64,000 nucleotides of DNA from CAZIKF01 sp964539825. Lineage in GTDB: Bacteria > Muiribacteriota > UBA6191. The first letter of the stretch is position 1, and every line of letters starts with the position of its first letter. The stretch spans positions 186,001-250,000 of the forward strand of contig CAZIKF010000002.1 in the NCBI GenBank assembly GCA_964539825.1, given 5' to 3'. This document shows positions 34,797-43,167 of this stretch, piece after piece. Under the pieces are notes generated by a model, which saw only the letters and a list, made by a program, of their open reading frames with translations, did not search any database and had not been told where the DNA came from. Both the position numbers and the translations under genes were made by a program.

Positions 34797-36563
34797 ATGA
34801 GTTTTGCTCGATTTCTTTTTCTTTGCGTTACAATTTCACTGACCCTATCCCCGGTCTATTCCAAATCAGGAGAGAAAATCAGCTCCCTGCCCAAGAAAAT
34901 CAGCCAGTCGGTTAGTCCCAAAATCTCCGACAGACCCGCACCGAAGGGTCCCCTCGTTACTGATATTCTCATCAATGGGAATCAAAACACTGCTAAGCAA
35001 ATCATCTTAGTTTCGATAAACACCAGGGTCGGAGGCCACCTGGATGAAGAAACTTTAAAAAACGATGTCAAATCCATCTACAAGCTTGGATATTTTCAGT
35101 CTCCTCCAAAAGTTTTGACCGAGCGTTTCCGGGGAGGAGTCAGGCTTGTCTTCACAGTTGAGGAAAACCCCCTGGTGGAATCCATAACCCTGGAAGGGAA
35201 TACACTCTTAGCCACCGAAGATCTTCTAAAAGAAATGACCACAAGTCCGGGTTCTGTTTTAAACATACGACAGCTCTATGAAGACCTATCCCTGATCTCA
35301 TCTTTGTACCGCAAAAAAGGGTATATCTACTCCGGAATCTACAACCCTGGAAAGCAAGTCAATATTGAAGGCACTAAAATTCATATTAAGATTCATGAAT
35401 CCCGCATCTCAAAAATTCTGGTGGAAGGAAACAAAAAAACCAGAGATTACGTGATCATGCGGGAACTTCTGATGGAAGAAGGACAAATCGTCCACCGGGA
35501 TGGGGTTGGAGATTCCCTGAGAAACCTTAGGAATTTGGATTACTTTGAACTTGAACAGCCAGAAATCAACCTGGATCCTGAAACCGGTGATACAAACATC
35601 ACCCTCCGTCTTAAAGACATCAAAACAGGTACAGCAAGCTTTGGTGGTGGATATAGTTCCGTGAATGGTTTTGTAGGATTCGTGGATGCTACCGAGCGCA
35701 ATTTTCGCGGCAAGGGACAATCCTTAAGGGTCAAAACCCAGTTCGGGGGGGAACAGGCCTATGAATTGGCCTTTACCGAGCCCTACTGGAGAGGTAGGCG
35801 ACAGGCACTTGGCGGCTCCATCTTTCGCACTATTGTTGATCGAGATCAAATTCGTCCCGAAAACCTGAATTCAAGATTTGAAGAACGAAGGGAGGGCTTT
35901 TCCATCTTCTCATCGTGGAGAAAACGAAAGGATGAAAGCACAACAGTCCGCTTCATAGACGAGAGAATCAAGACGAATGTCTTGGTTGGAGTTCCAGAGC
36001 TACTGCTTAATGACCATCAACAGACCATTGGAGTCACCTGGGTCAGAGATCTCAGGGATAATTTTCAGTACCCCACCAAAGGCCACCGACATAGTTTCAC
36101 TTTTACCACCACCGGTGGGATCCTGGCAGGAGAGAATAATTTTAATAAATATTCTTATGACTTTAGAAAATATTGGGATACGAAGTTCATAAGGAAGAAT
36201 ACTCTGGCACTTCGCACTCGCCTGGGTATAGCTCAAGAGTTGTCTGGATTCATCCCTTTTATTGATTTATGGAGTATTGGCGGTTCCAATTCCATACGCG
36301 GCTACGAAGATCGAGAATTTGTCGGAAAGAAGATGTGGTATACCAATCTGGAATTTCGCTACAAGCTATCCGAGCAGTTTACAGCTGCACTCTTTACTGA
36401 TGCGGGATCAGCCTGGGATAACTTTCAAGGTTTTGATCTGAAGTCTGCCTATGGTGTAGGCATTCGATTCAAAACTCCACTGGGCCCATTTCGGCTTGAT
36501 TTCGCACGCGCAAGTGACCGAAAGAGCAACAAGATTCACTTTGGAATCGGAAGTATGTTCTAG
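34797..36563 (+). CDS. Omp85 family outer-membrane assembly protein (BamA/TamA-like)
   Basis: A 588-residue protein with a signal peptide (FLFLCVTISLTLSPVYS). About three POTRA-like domains follow (roughly 50-275; VTDILINGNQNTAKQII, VESITLEGNTLLATEDLL, ISKILVEGNKKTRDYVIMREL), then a 16-strand type barrel (about 280-588). The barrel has the conserved loop-6 motif IGGSNSIRGYE and a terminal Phe. BamA usually has five POTRAs and about 800 residues. This one is shorter, so it may be BamA of an unusual lineage or a TamA-like protein. AGGAAGG precedes the ATG. The gene follows the Mla operon, which fits an envelope-biogenesis block. Confidence 0.85.
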   Translation: MSFARFLFLCVTISLTLSPVYSKSGEKISSLPKKISQSVSPKISDRPAPKGPLVTDILINGNQNTAKQIILVSINTRVGGHLDEETLKNDVKSIYKLGYFQSPPKVLTERFRGGVRLVFTVEENPLVESITLEGNTLLATEDLLKEMTTSPGSVLNIRQLYEDLSLISSLYRKKGYIYSGIYNPGKQVNIEGTKIHIKIHESRISKILVEGNKKTRDYVIMRELLMEEGQIVHRDGVGDSLRNLRNLDYFELEQPEINLDPETGDTNITLRLKDIKTGTASFGGGYSSVNGFVGFVDATERNFRGKGQSLRVKTQFGGEQAYELAFTEPYWRGRRQALGGSIFRTIVDRDQIRPENLNSRFEERREGFSIFSSWRKRKDESTTVRFIDERIKTNVLVGVPELLLNDHQQTIGVTWVRDLRDNFQYPTKGHRHSFTFTTTGGILAGENNFNKYSYDFRKYWDTKFIRKNTLALRTRLGIAQELSGFIPFIDLWSIGGSNSIRGYEDREFVGKKMWYTNLEFRYKLSEQFTAALFTDAGSAWDNFQGFDLKSAYGVGIRFKTPLGPFRLDFARASDRKSNKIHFGIGSMF

Positions 36564-36635
36564 TCTAAAACTTATCTCCTGAATTCATTTTTTAACTACC
36601 CAAGAGATCCTGGTGGGAACTAAATTCAAAATGTC

Positions 36636-38405
36636 ATGCAGCGCGAAGTCAAACGATTCGAAAGTCGAGACCTACACAAGGATTTATCCGGGCTACCCCG
36701 GTTTCTTCAGGATTTGAGAGAACTTTCTCCAGCACCGGAGGAAACCTGTTTTCTAATCCAAAGAAACGGCTTTATTTCGCGTGTCACGAGTACACCCTTA
36801 CAGGCCTGCCTTTCCATTCCCATCCACTCCCGTACTCACGGGACCGAACCCTATATTCTTTTCCTGCTGTACCCTAAGAGACTCCAGAGTATTCCGGTAA
36901 AATTAAATAGACTCCTGTGGAAATTTCATCTCGACGCAATCGTTGTTTTTTCTCTTGAGCCTGAATCCCCACTTCTTTTTCTCAACTTGAAGGCCGAGGA
37001 GTTCAGGCTAACCCAGGAATTGGAATATAGAGAGGTGAGTCAAACCGAGTTGCGTCGACTTTTTAGCACAGACTGGTTCAGGCTGAGATCGGAAAAAATC
37101 GAAGACACCTGGGAAGAAGAAGAGGAAGAAAAGGCAAATCTCAGAGCCCTGTGCCTTTCCCTTGAATTCACTACCAGAAGTCTGGCAATCCCGTGTTCTC
37201 CTACGGAAGAATTCCACGCACTCGTCAAAACACTTGGATTTGAGATCCTTTTTGACGAATCTCAAAAACTTTCCCGTCCCCACTCAGGCACCTTCCTGGG
37301 AAAGGGAAAATTTGAGGAAATTGTCGCACGGGTCGAGATGGGGGACTTTACCCACATACTGACCAACTGCGATGTCCCCTCTTCTCTTAAACGAAAGTTC
37401 ACCGAAGAGACTTTAATTCCGGTATGGGATAGAACCGACCTGATCCTGGAAATTTTTTATCACCACGCAAGAACGGAGAGGTCCAAACTACAGGTGGAAC
37501 TTGCCAGGTTTTATTACCACTCCGAGCAAATCATCCAAACTCATCTGCAGGGCCCAGAGTCCGGGGTACGCCGTACGGTAGTGCACAAGGACAAGATTCG
37601 GTCCCGAATCACTGAACGTCGCCGGGAAATCAAAGATGAACTCGAACGTCTGAAAACACAAGATGAGAATCGTTTGCAAATCAGGCTACGTGAAAATCCT
37701 TTCTCCATGGCTTTGATTGGCTACACGAACGCGGGAAAATCTTCCCTGTTCAATGGACTGTTAGGACGCCATGAGGTAGATGTTGAAAATCTCCTGTTCA
37801 AGACCCTGGATACCACTACCAGGGCTCTGGAACTTTCCCTTCAATCAAGAATTCTGATTACCGACACAGTAGGATTCATTCAGAAGTTACCTCCCCATCT
37901 TGAGGAGGCATTCACAACAACCCTCTCTGAGTCCCAGATCTGCTCCCACCTGCTCATCCTCCTGGACCCGGTAGGAATGCCCTTAGAAATCCAACAGCAA
38001 GTATTGCGCGAAACTCTGGCTAAGATTGGCCGGACCGATGAAGAAAACTGGTTCTGGGTTCTCAATAAGGTCGATCTATTCGACTCCAGGGAAAAGGCTA
38101 ACCAAATCTGTAAAACCCTATCGATTGAGTATCAAGTCAGCGCTACCAGCGATGACTCGGTACAGGAGCTCAAAGAGTCCATCGTGGAGAAGCTATTCGC
38201 TATGCTGCGCCAGGAAACCCTATACCTGGATTACGAAGAATATGGGAAGCTCCATGGGTTGCGAGAAATAGCCACCCTCGAAGAAGAACCCGCCTATTTC
38301 GGAACCCATTTGGAATTGCGCATATCCTTTCCTAACGAAAACACCCACCGAATAGAAAAAGTCTTCGGACGCTCACTAGATGAACTAACCCAACCAAAAA
38401 ATTGA
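36636..38405 (+). CDS. hflX: GTPase HflX, long N-terminal form
   Basis: A 589-residue GTPase. The HflX core runs from about residue 190 to the end: N-terminal glycine-rich subdomain (SGTFLGKGKFEEI, ILTNCDVPSSLKRKF, VWDRTDLILEIF), coiled segment, then the G domain with G1 GYTNAGKSS (about 362-370), G3 DTVGF and G4 NKVD. HflX splits stalled 70S ribosomes and 100S dimers. Ordinary HflX is about 370-430 residues. The first ~180 residues here are an extension of unknown role. The last ~35 codons have a diverged copy 0.5 kb downstream. Confidence 0.93.
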   Translation: MQREVKRFESRDLHKDLSGLPRFLQDLRELSPAPEETCFLIQRNGFISRVTSTPLQACLSIPIHSRTHGTEPYILFLLYPKRLQSIPVKLNRLLWKFHLDAIVVFSLEPESPLLFLNLKAEEFRLTQELEYREVSQTELRRLFSTDWFRLRSEKIEDTWEEEEEEKANLRALCLSLEFTTRSLAIPCSPTEEFHALVKTLGFEILFDESQKLSRPHSGTFLGKGKFEEIVARVEMGDFTHILTNCDVPSSLKRKFTEETLIPVWDRTDLILEIFYHHARTERSKLQVELARFYYHSEQIIQTHLQGPESGVRRTVVHKDKIRSRITERRREIKDELERLKTQDENRLQIRLRENPFSMALIGYTNAGKSSLFNGLLGRHEVDVENLLFKTLDTTTRALELSLQSRILITDTVGFIQKLPPHLEEAFTTTLSESQICSHLLILLDPVGMPLEIQQQVLRETLAKIGRTDEENWFWVLNKVDLFDSREKANQICKTLSIEYQVSATSDDSVQELKESIVEKLFAMLRQETLYLDYEEYGKLHGLREIATLEEEPAYFGTHLELRISFPNENTHRIEKVFGRSLDELTQPKN

Positions 38406-38503
38406 AGGAGCCTGGGGCTCTAGGAGTCAGGAGCTAGAAAAACCGAGAAATTTAAGTGCCAAATTTAAGTGCCAGTCTATCTTTCTCCCATCTCTTTGAT
38501 CAG

Positions 38504-38533
38504 GTCATACCGAGACTTGATCGCGGTATCCAG
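38504..38533 (-). repeat. REP-like palindrome, left copy
   Basis: A 30-base sequence GTCATACCGAGACTTGATCG continuing to CGGTATCCAG. It is the reverse complement of 40196-40225 with one mismatch. Each copy is itself near-palindromic around a five-base loop. The pair brackets the hflX-to-lolD island. Confidence 0.7.
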
Positions 38534-38545
38534 CTTTTGTAGTTT

Positions 38546-38755
38546 TTAGCTGCGTTGCCTCCGGGTCCCGACCCCTCCGATCACCCCGTTCCTGCCGCTC
38601 AGTTCGGACCCTAAATTGGTGGCATCACAAACAACCCGAGCGCAGCCTACGTCTGCAGTCGGTTCAGTAGCTAGCACTATACCTGCCCTGAATAACGACA
38701 CGCATCCGAATAACCGCTCTATGCACGGGGGCCCCATCTACGGCGCCACCCGGAT
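38546..38755 (-). repeat. Structured non-coding element, family 2, copy A
   Basis: A 210-base element, read on the minus strand, with the same series of motifs as copy B at 39055-39264, from ATCCGG to GCTAA. The two lie in inverted orientation, about 300 bases apart, and are roughly three-quarters identical by eye, highest at both ends. The central hairpin (38636-38647 with 38651-38662) has 9 of 12 pairs here and looks decayed. Open frames inside are not conserved between copies. Confidence 0.7.
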
Positions 38756-38881
38756 CTCATCCTTGTTGGGATGGAATTGTTGGATTTAGATTTCAGGCAC
38801 ATGCCAAGCTTTGAACATTTTGGACATCATCGAGCGTAATCTGGGAATTATCCCTCTGAATGAAATATACGGAGAACTTTC

Positions 38882-38988
38882 ATGAAAATTGAAGAACCCT
38901 CCTATTCAGAGACCCATTTGGCAGTGCGCATTTCCTTTCCCAGTAAAAACCTCCACCGAATAGAAGAAATCTTCGGCAATTTGGGCAA
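38882..38988 (+). pseudogene. Diverged duplicate of the hflX 3-prime end
   Basis: The reading frame from ATG 38882 codes MKIEEPSYSETHLAVRISFP followed by SKNLHRIEEIFG. It matches the hflX C-terminus EEEPAYFGTHLELRISFP, NENTHRIEKVFG. Bases 38890-38975 align with about 38288-38373. There is no G domain, so this is a gene fragment left by duplication. It lies between the two inverted 210-base elements, so rearrangement around those repeats is the likely cause. After the match the frame continues into unrelated sequence. Confidence 0.75.
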
Positions 38989-39054
38989 CTATCACCCCTT
39001 TCTTCTGCTATTGGATACAGGTACAACGATAGACACACGATCATCGAGAATCTT

Positions 39055-39264
39055 ATCCGGGTGGGGCCGTAGATGGGGCCCCCGTGCATAGAGCGGTGCT
39101 TCGGATACAGGCTGCGATCCAGCGCAAGTACGCCGCATGCTACTGTACCGGGCGCAGACGTAGTCTGCGCCCGGGTTGTTGGTGATGCCACTTTTCATTG
39201 GTCCGAACTAAGCGTCAGGAACGGGGTATTCGGAGGCGACAGGACCCGGAGGCAACGCGGCTAA
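39055..39264 (+). repeat. Structured non-coding element, family 2, copy B
   Basis: The best preserved copy. ATCCGG at 39055, ATGGGG at 39073, a perfect 12 bp GC-rich hairpin (39148-39159 with 39163-39174, loop GTA), GGTGATG at 39181, CTAAG at 39208, GACAGGACCC at 39238 and GGCTAA at 39259. The order and spacing match copy C at 20-241 although the hairpin stem sequence is different, which points to a conserved structure. It ends 13 bases before the GNAT gene. Confidence 0.7.
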
Positions 39265-39277
39265 TCTATTAGACCAA

Positions 39278-40183
39278 ATGCACACCGAAAGTGCTTTAAT
39301 AGTTTGTATGGATGAATCCAACATAAGAACAAATTATAGGGATGACTCGTTTCTTCGTGAGGCATTTTTTGAATTCGCTCCCTGTGTGTTTCCGGGAATT
39401 TCATTCAAGGATTGGTTTGAGATGGGCTTCTGGAATGAGAGGTACATTCCATATTCTTTTTTGGAGGGCTCTAAGATTGTTTCGAACGTATCCATTTTTC
39501 TAATGGATATCGTTTTAAAGGGTGAACCTCGCAAGGCTATTCAATTTGCGACGGTAGGCACGCTTCCAGGTCATCGAAAGGCTGGACTATCAAGAATCTT
39601 GATGGAGAGGGTCATAGAAGACTACCAATCCCAGGTTGATTTCATGTTCTTGTTCGCCAACGACTCCGTTCTCGATTTCTACCCTAAATTCGGATTTAAG
39701 AGACAGGGTGAGTGTGCTTTTACTCATCGGGTAGAAAACATCGAAAAAAAAAGGGGAGCCAGACTATTGGACCTTTCAAATCCAGATGATTTTAGGATTC
39801 TAGTGGACCTCTCCGAACAAACTAAGCCGGTCACAGAGCGGTTTGGATCCGCTAAAAATGGGCCGATCTTTATGTGGCATGCCCTTTACATGCAGTCAAA
39901 TAACCTTTGGTACATTGAGAAGGAAAAAATTGTAATCGTCTGTGAGTGTCATGATAAGACTCTTTCAATTTTTGACGCTTTGAGCGAATCTGATTTTTCT
40001 ATGAAATCAATTATAGGTTACCTGGTTACCGAAGAAATTGAGAACGTTGAGGTTTACTTTACTCCGGATAAATTGGACCTCAATTTTGAGTCCAAAAATG
40101 GAGACTTAGATTCACCCTTGTTTGTAAGAGGTATTGATCTATCTGGATTGAAATTTAAGTTTCCCGCACTAGCGCAAACATAA
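39278..40183 (+). CDS. GNAT family N-acetyltransferase
   Basis: A 301-residue protein. The GNAT acetyl-CoA-binding segment is at about residues 90-125 (ATVGTLPGHRKAGLSRILMER, given here as AxVGTLPGHRKAGLSRILM), followed by FMFLFANDSVLDFYPKFGFKR, the usual beta4-alpha4 part. The C-terminal half (about 160-301) is not recognised. Base composition is more AT-rich than its neighbours. The gene sits in the repeat-bounded island between hflX and lolD, so recent acquisition is likely. The start at 39278 has no clear ribosome site, and the ATG at 39308 is an alternative. Substrate unknown. Confidence 0.8.
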   Translation: MHTESALIVCMDESNIRTNYRDDSFLREAFFEFAPCVFPGISFKDWFEMGFWNERYIPYSFLEGSKIVSNVSIFLMDIVLKGEPRKAIQFATVGTLPGHRKAGLSRILMERVIEDYQSQVDFMFLFANDSVLDFYPKFGFKRQGECAFTHRVENIEKKRGARLLDLSNPDDFRILVDLSEQTKPVTERFGSAKNGPIFMWHALYMQSNNLWYIEKEKIVIVCECHDKTLSIFDALSESDFSMKSIIGYLVTEEIENVEVYFTPDKLDLNFESKNGDLDSPLFVRGIDLSGLKFKFPALAQT

Positions 40184-40195
40184 GGGATATGCTTT

Positions 40196-40225
40196 CTGGA
40201 TACCGCGATCAAGTCGCGGTATGAC
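40196..40225 (+). repeat. REP-like palindrome, right copy
   Basis: Contains a perfect 9 bp stem (ATACCGCGA, 40200-40208, with 40214-40222) and loop TCAAG. Inverted relative to 38504-38533. It lies between the converging GNAT and lolD-like genes and could act as a two-way terminator, though no T-tract follows. Confidence 0.7.
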
Positions 40226-40258
40226 GGGGGTTATGGAGGCATCGCGCTTGTCTCATGA

Positions 40259-40972
40259 CTAGATACTAGCTCCTACGTGAGATCTCAACGGCTTTTCAAC
40301 TGTTTCCCAGCGCTCAATTTTCCCGTCCCTTAGCCTCAGGATTTTCTTAGCGTGATGGGCTATCTCATCTTCATGGGTAACCATAAGGATGGTTTTTCCT
40401 TGTGTGTTGAGGTCTTGCAGCAAGCCCATGATTTCATCCCCTGTTTTGGTGTCGAGGTTACCCGTAGGCTCATCCGCCAGGATCAGACCAGGATCATTTA
40501 ACAAGGCTCGAGCTATAGCCACTCTTTGGCATTGACCTCCTGAAAGCTGGTTGGGGAAAAAGTTGATCTTTTCTGAGATTCCCAGCGACTCGAGAAGAGA
40601 CCGGGCTTTATCTGTCTTTTCATTCTCTTGACGAGAATAGACTGAGGGAAGCAGAACATTCTCGAGTACCGAATGATGGGGAACCAGGTGAAAAGCTTGG
40701 AAAACAAATCCGAATTCCCGGTTTCTCAGATGGGAAAGCTGAGCATCAGAGAGTGTAGAGATCTCTTCTCCTTTAAAACGATAGGAGCCCAGTGTTGCCG
40801 TATCGAGCGCACCCAATAAATGCATGAGTGTGGACTTCCCTGAGCCTGAAGGGCCCATAATCGCTACAAAATCACCCTCGCATACTTCGAGGGAGATATC
40901 TTTAAGCACTTTGAACTCTTCCGCTACGGAAAAGTAGGATTTATGCAGTTCTTCCACTTCGATTAATGCCAT
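40259..40972 (-). CDS. lolD: ABC ATPase, LolD-like
   Basis: A 237-residue ATPase with Walker A GPSGSGKST (about 39-47), FQAFHLVPHHSVLENVLLP, signature LSGGQCQRV, Walker B LILADEPTGNLD and VTHEDE. The pattern fits LolD/MacB/FtsE. LolD powers release of lipoproteins from the inner membrane with LolC/LolE. No permease gene is adjacent: downstream is the repeat-bounded GNAT island and upstream a divergent gene. It is therefore an orphan, and MacB-type use is not excluded. Confidence 0.8.
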   Translation of the reverse strand: MALIEVEELHKSYFSVAEEFKVLKDISLEVCEGDFVAIMGPSGSGKSTLMHLLGALDTATLGSYRFKGEEISTLSDAQLSHLRNREFGFVFQAFHLVPHHSVLENVLLPSVYSRQENEKTDKARSLLESLGISEKINFFPNQLSGGQCQRVAIARALLNDPGLILADEPTGNLDTKTGDEIMGLLQDLNTQGKTILMVTHEDEIAHHAKKILRLRDGKIERWETVEKPLRSHVGASI

Positions 40973-41043
40973 AGAGAATTTCCCTTCTGATCGTAGATTG
41001 GTTAGGATATGGTTTTTAACTGGATTGATTCAAGGGAGGTATC

Positions 41044-41511
41044 ATGCCAATTGATCGAGAAAAAATTCGTGAGATCATGCGCCAACGATCGGGAAGGCGT
41101 TCTATCGGTGCTTGTCCTGTTTGTAAGAACACTCCCCTACAGTCCATCAAGGTGGAGGGAACGGAGCAAGACTTTTGTGATAGTTGCCATGGAATTTGGC
41201 TGGATTCCGGTGAAGCAACTGAAATTGCGGAAGGGGTCAAAGATTTTCCAGACTTTGAATGGTCCTGGTCCAGAAGAAAGGCTTCTGTAAAACTATCACC
41301 GAAACATCCTGGGGAGTCAATGTGGGAACTACCCTACGCCGAAGGGGAAAACCTGAAAGTCGACTTTTGTGAGACTTCAAGAGGCATCTGGCTCGATGGA
41401 TCTGAAATTGCCGAGCTAGAAAGAATTGTCGCAGATCGCACCGACCCGGATCAAAGACTCCATAAAATGATGGGAAATATGATCCGAGACGGCTACATCT
41501 GCCTCTCTTGA
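41044..41511 (+). CDS. zf-TFIIB domain zinc-ribbon protein
   Basis: A 155-residue protein. The first half holds a complete zf-TFIIB zinc ribbon: CPVCK (24-28) and CDSCHGIWLDSGE (about 44-56). The second half repeats the pattern FCETSRGIWLDGSE but has lost the first CxxC pair and one Cys of the second. It is therefore a tandem duplication with one decayed ribbon. GGGAGG lies before the ATG. Proteins of this type are common small bacterial zinc-ribbon proteins of unknown role. The end converges on the next minus-strand gene with four bases between stops. Confidence 0.8.
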   Translation: MPIDREKIREIMRQRSGRRSIGACPVCKNTPLQSIKVEGTEQDFCDSCHGIWLDSGEATEIAEGVKDFPDFEWSWSRRKASVKLSPKHPGESMWELPYAEGENLKVDFCETSRGIWLDGSEIAELERIVADRTDPDQRLHKMMGNMIRDGYICLS

Positions 41512-41515
41512 GACT

Positions 41516-41899
41516 CTACTTTCTTTCGAGATAGCCTCGAATTGCAACTTTTCCCAGGGCTCGAATAGCCTCCACTTTGGAGGGTGTGTTCACCCTGTGG
41601 GTTTTAAGATATCCAGAGAGAATATCACCCAGTTCATTGGTCTTAAGTCTGACCAATTCACGGATTGTAGCCTTCTTAATGGTCTCATCCTCTACATTGT
41701 AGAGAATTTTCTTTAATAGATTGACCCTGTTGATGGACTTTTTGTCCGCCAACTCATTTAGTACAATTTCCAGTACCTTTTCATCCACTTTGACCGTTTC
41801 TTCACCTTTACTATGAAGGAGTGCCAAATTATCCGAAGTGATACTTGTTGAGTTTTCTCTAAAATAGGGAAATATCCCTTTGAGAACCGATTCTGCCAT
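41516..41899 (-). CDS. Small HEAT-like helical protein, unknown
   Basis: A 127-residue protein, all-helical in pattern. The C-terminal part looks like HEAT/Armadillo pairs (TIKKATIRELVRLKTNELGD then SKVEAIRALGKVAIRGY). A strong AGGAGGAAC ribosome site precedes the ATG, so it is probably well translated. No signal peptide. No family recognised. It lies upstream of nothing on its own strand except the convergent zinc-ribbon gene and is separated from manC by 75 bases. Confidence 0.6.
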   Translation of the reverse strand: MAESVLKGIFPYFRENSTSITSDNLALLHSKGEETVKVDEKVLEIVLNELADKKSINRVNLLKKILYNVEDETIKKATIRELVRLKTNELGDILSGYLKTHRVNTPSKVEAIRALGKVAIRGYLERK

Positions 41900-41974
41900 G
41901 ATCGAGTTCCTCCTACTGACCTTTAACCTATGTATATAACATCGGCATTTGTAGACAAAAATGTTATTAAATTG

Positions 41975-43078
41975 CTATTTTTTGTCTGTATCTTGTGGAG
42001 ATGACTCGAGATTTGAATGTTTCCTATTGACAAGTTTTTGCACTGATTGGGAATTTTGTAAGGAGCCGACCAAAAGATAATCAGGCGTATCCACAATCAT
42101 GAGATCCTTAATACAAACCAGACCGGTTTCTTTTCCGGGATTCTTTTGAAAAATCAGATTCGAACTAGCCCCTTCTGTAAATAAAGGACCCTGTACATCG
42201 AGTGGAACATTACCCTGGGCGTCTTTCACTCCCAACTCAAATATCGCCAGGTAGGAGCCAATATCGCACCACCCAATATCGCAGGGAATAACCACCAAAA
42301 GTTCAGATTTTTCCATTACCGCGATATCTATGGGAATGGATGGCAAGGACGCATAGATTTCCTGAAACTCCGGCCCATCAAGATCGTCCAGGTAAGGCTC
42401 TAGTCTCATCAGACCCTCATAAAGTTCTGGAGAGTGCTGTTTCATTTGCTCAAGCATGGTACCGGCCTGAAAGATAAACAGTCCTGCATTCCAATAGTAA
42501 TTCTCCTCCAACAGGTACTCTCTGGCAGTTTCCTCGTCAGGCTTTTCATGAAATGCCTCTACCCCATGGACCGCTACAGGTGAAGTAAGGGGTAGGGCTT
42601 CTTTAGTCGCCTGAATATACCCATACCCAGTCTCAGCATAACCAGGCTGAATTCCCAGGGTAACAATACGACCTGCACTTGCTACTTCAACCGCCCTTTT
42701 GAGAACCATGAGAAATCTGGATTCCTTGCGAATCACGTGATCAGAATGTAGGGATACAACAACTGTGGATGGATCTTCCCTGGCTACTATCAGAGAAAGA
42801 AGACCGAGAGCAGGTGCGGTATTTCGACCTACAGGCTCACAAATACAATGCTCCGCGGCTAGACGAGGAAGGTGTTCCAGGAGTTTCGTCCGATATTTTC
42901 GATTGGAACTAACATAGACTTGTTCAGGAGCGAAGAGTGGAAGAACCCGCTCAAAAGTCTGTGTGATCAGGGGACCTTCCCCGAGTAAATCCTGAAACTG
43001 TTTGGGGTGTTCTTCATTGGATAGGGGAAAGAATCGAGTTCCCTGCCCACCTGCAAGTATTACCGCCACAGACTTCAT
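41975..43078 (-). CDS. manC: Mannose-1-phosphate guanylyltransferase
   Basis: A 367-residue nucleotidyltransferase: AVILAGGQGTRFFPLS with the G-x-G-x-x-R pyrophosphorylase signature (8-20), HPKQF, CEPVGRNTAPALG, LHSDHVI, FHEKPD and YYWNAGLFIF. These fit the GTP-dependent mannose-1-P guanylyltransferase (ManC/RfbM) without a fused isomerase domain. It makes GDP-mannose for polysaccharide or glycan synthesis. GAGGAG lies just before the ATG. The gene follows flhF by 89 bases on the same strand and might be co-transcribed, but a separate promoter is possible. Confidence 0.92.
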   Translation of the reverse strand: MKSVAVILAGGQGTRFFPLSNEEHPKQFQDLLGEGPLITQTFERVLPLFAPEQVYVSSNRKYRTKLLEHLPRLAAEHCICEPVGRNTAPALGLLSLIVAREDPSTVVVSLHSDHVIRKESRFLMVLKRAVEVASAGRIVTLGIQPGYAETGYGYIQATKEALPLTSPVAVHGVEAFHEKPDEETAREYLLEENYYWNAGLFIFQAGTMLEQMKQHSPELYEGLMRLEPYLDDLDGPEFQEIYASLPSIPIDIAVMEKSELLVVIPCDIGWCDIGSYLAIFELGVKDAQGNVPLDVQGPLFTEGASSNLIFQKNPGKETGLVCIKDLMIVDTPDYLLVGSLQNSQSVQKLVNRKHSNLESSPQDTDKK

Positions 43079-43167
43079 ATCAACTCCTCAATTTTCGAGG
43101 CCGCATCTTAGCACAATCCAAGAGCCTGTTAACGATCTCTAACAGAGGGAAATTTAGCCAAATCTCT

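Noticed and set aside
36636..37200. Separate gene in the first 180 codons of hflX
   Set aside because: The frame is continuous with the GTPase and no internal ribosome site or stop supports a separate gene.
38546..39264. Short open frames with a shared MGPPCIER peptide in the inverted 210-base elements
   Set aside because: The shared peptide comes from the conserved DNA of the repeat. The frames diverge or shift afterwards, and copy C at the window start does not keep it.
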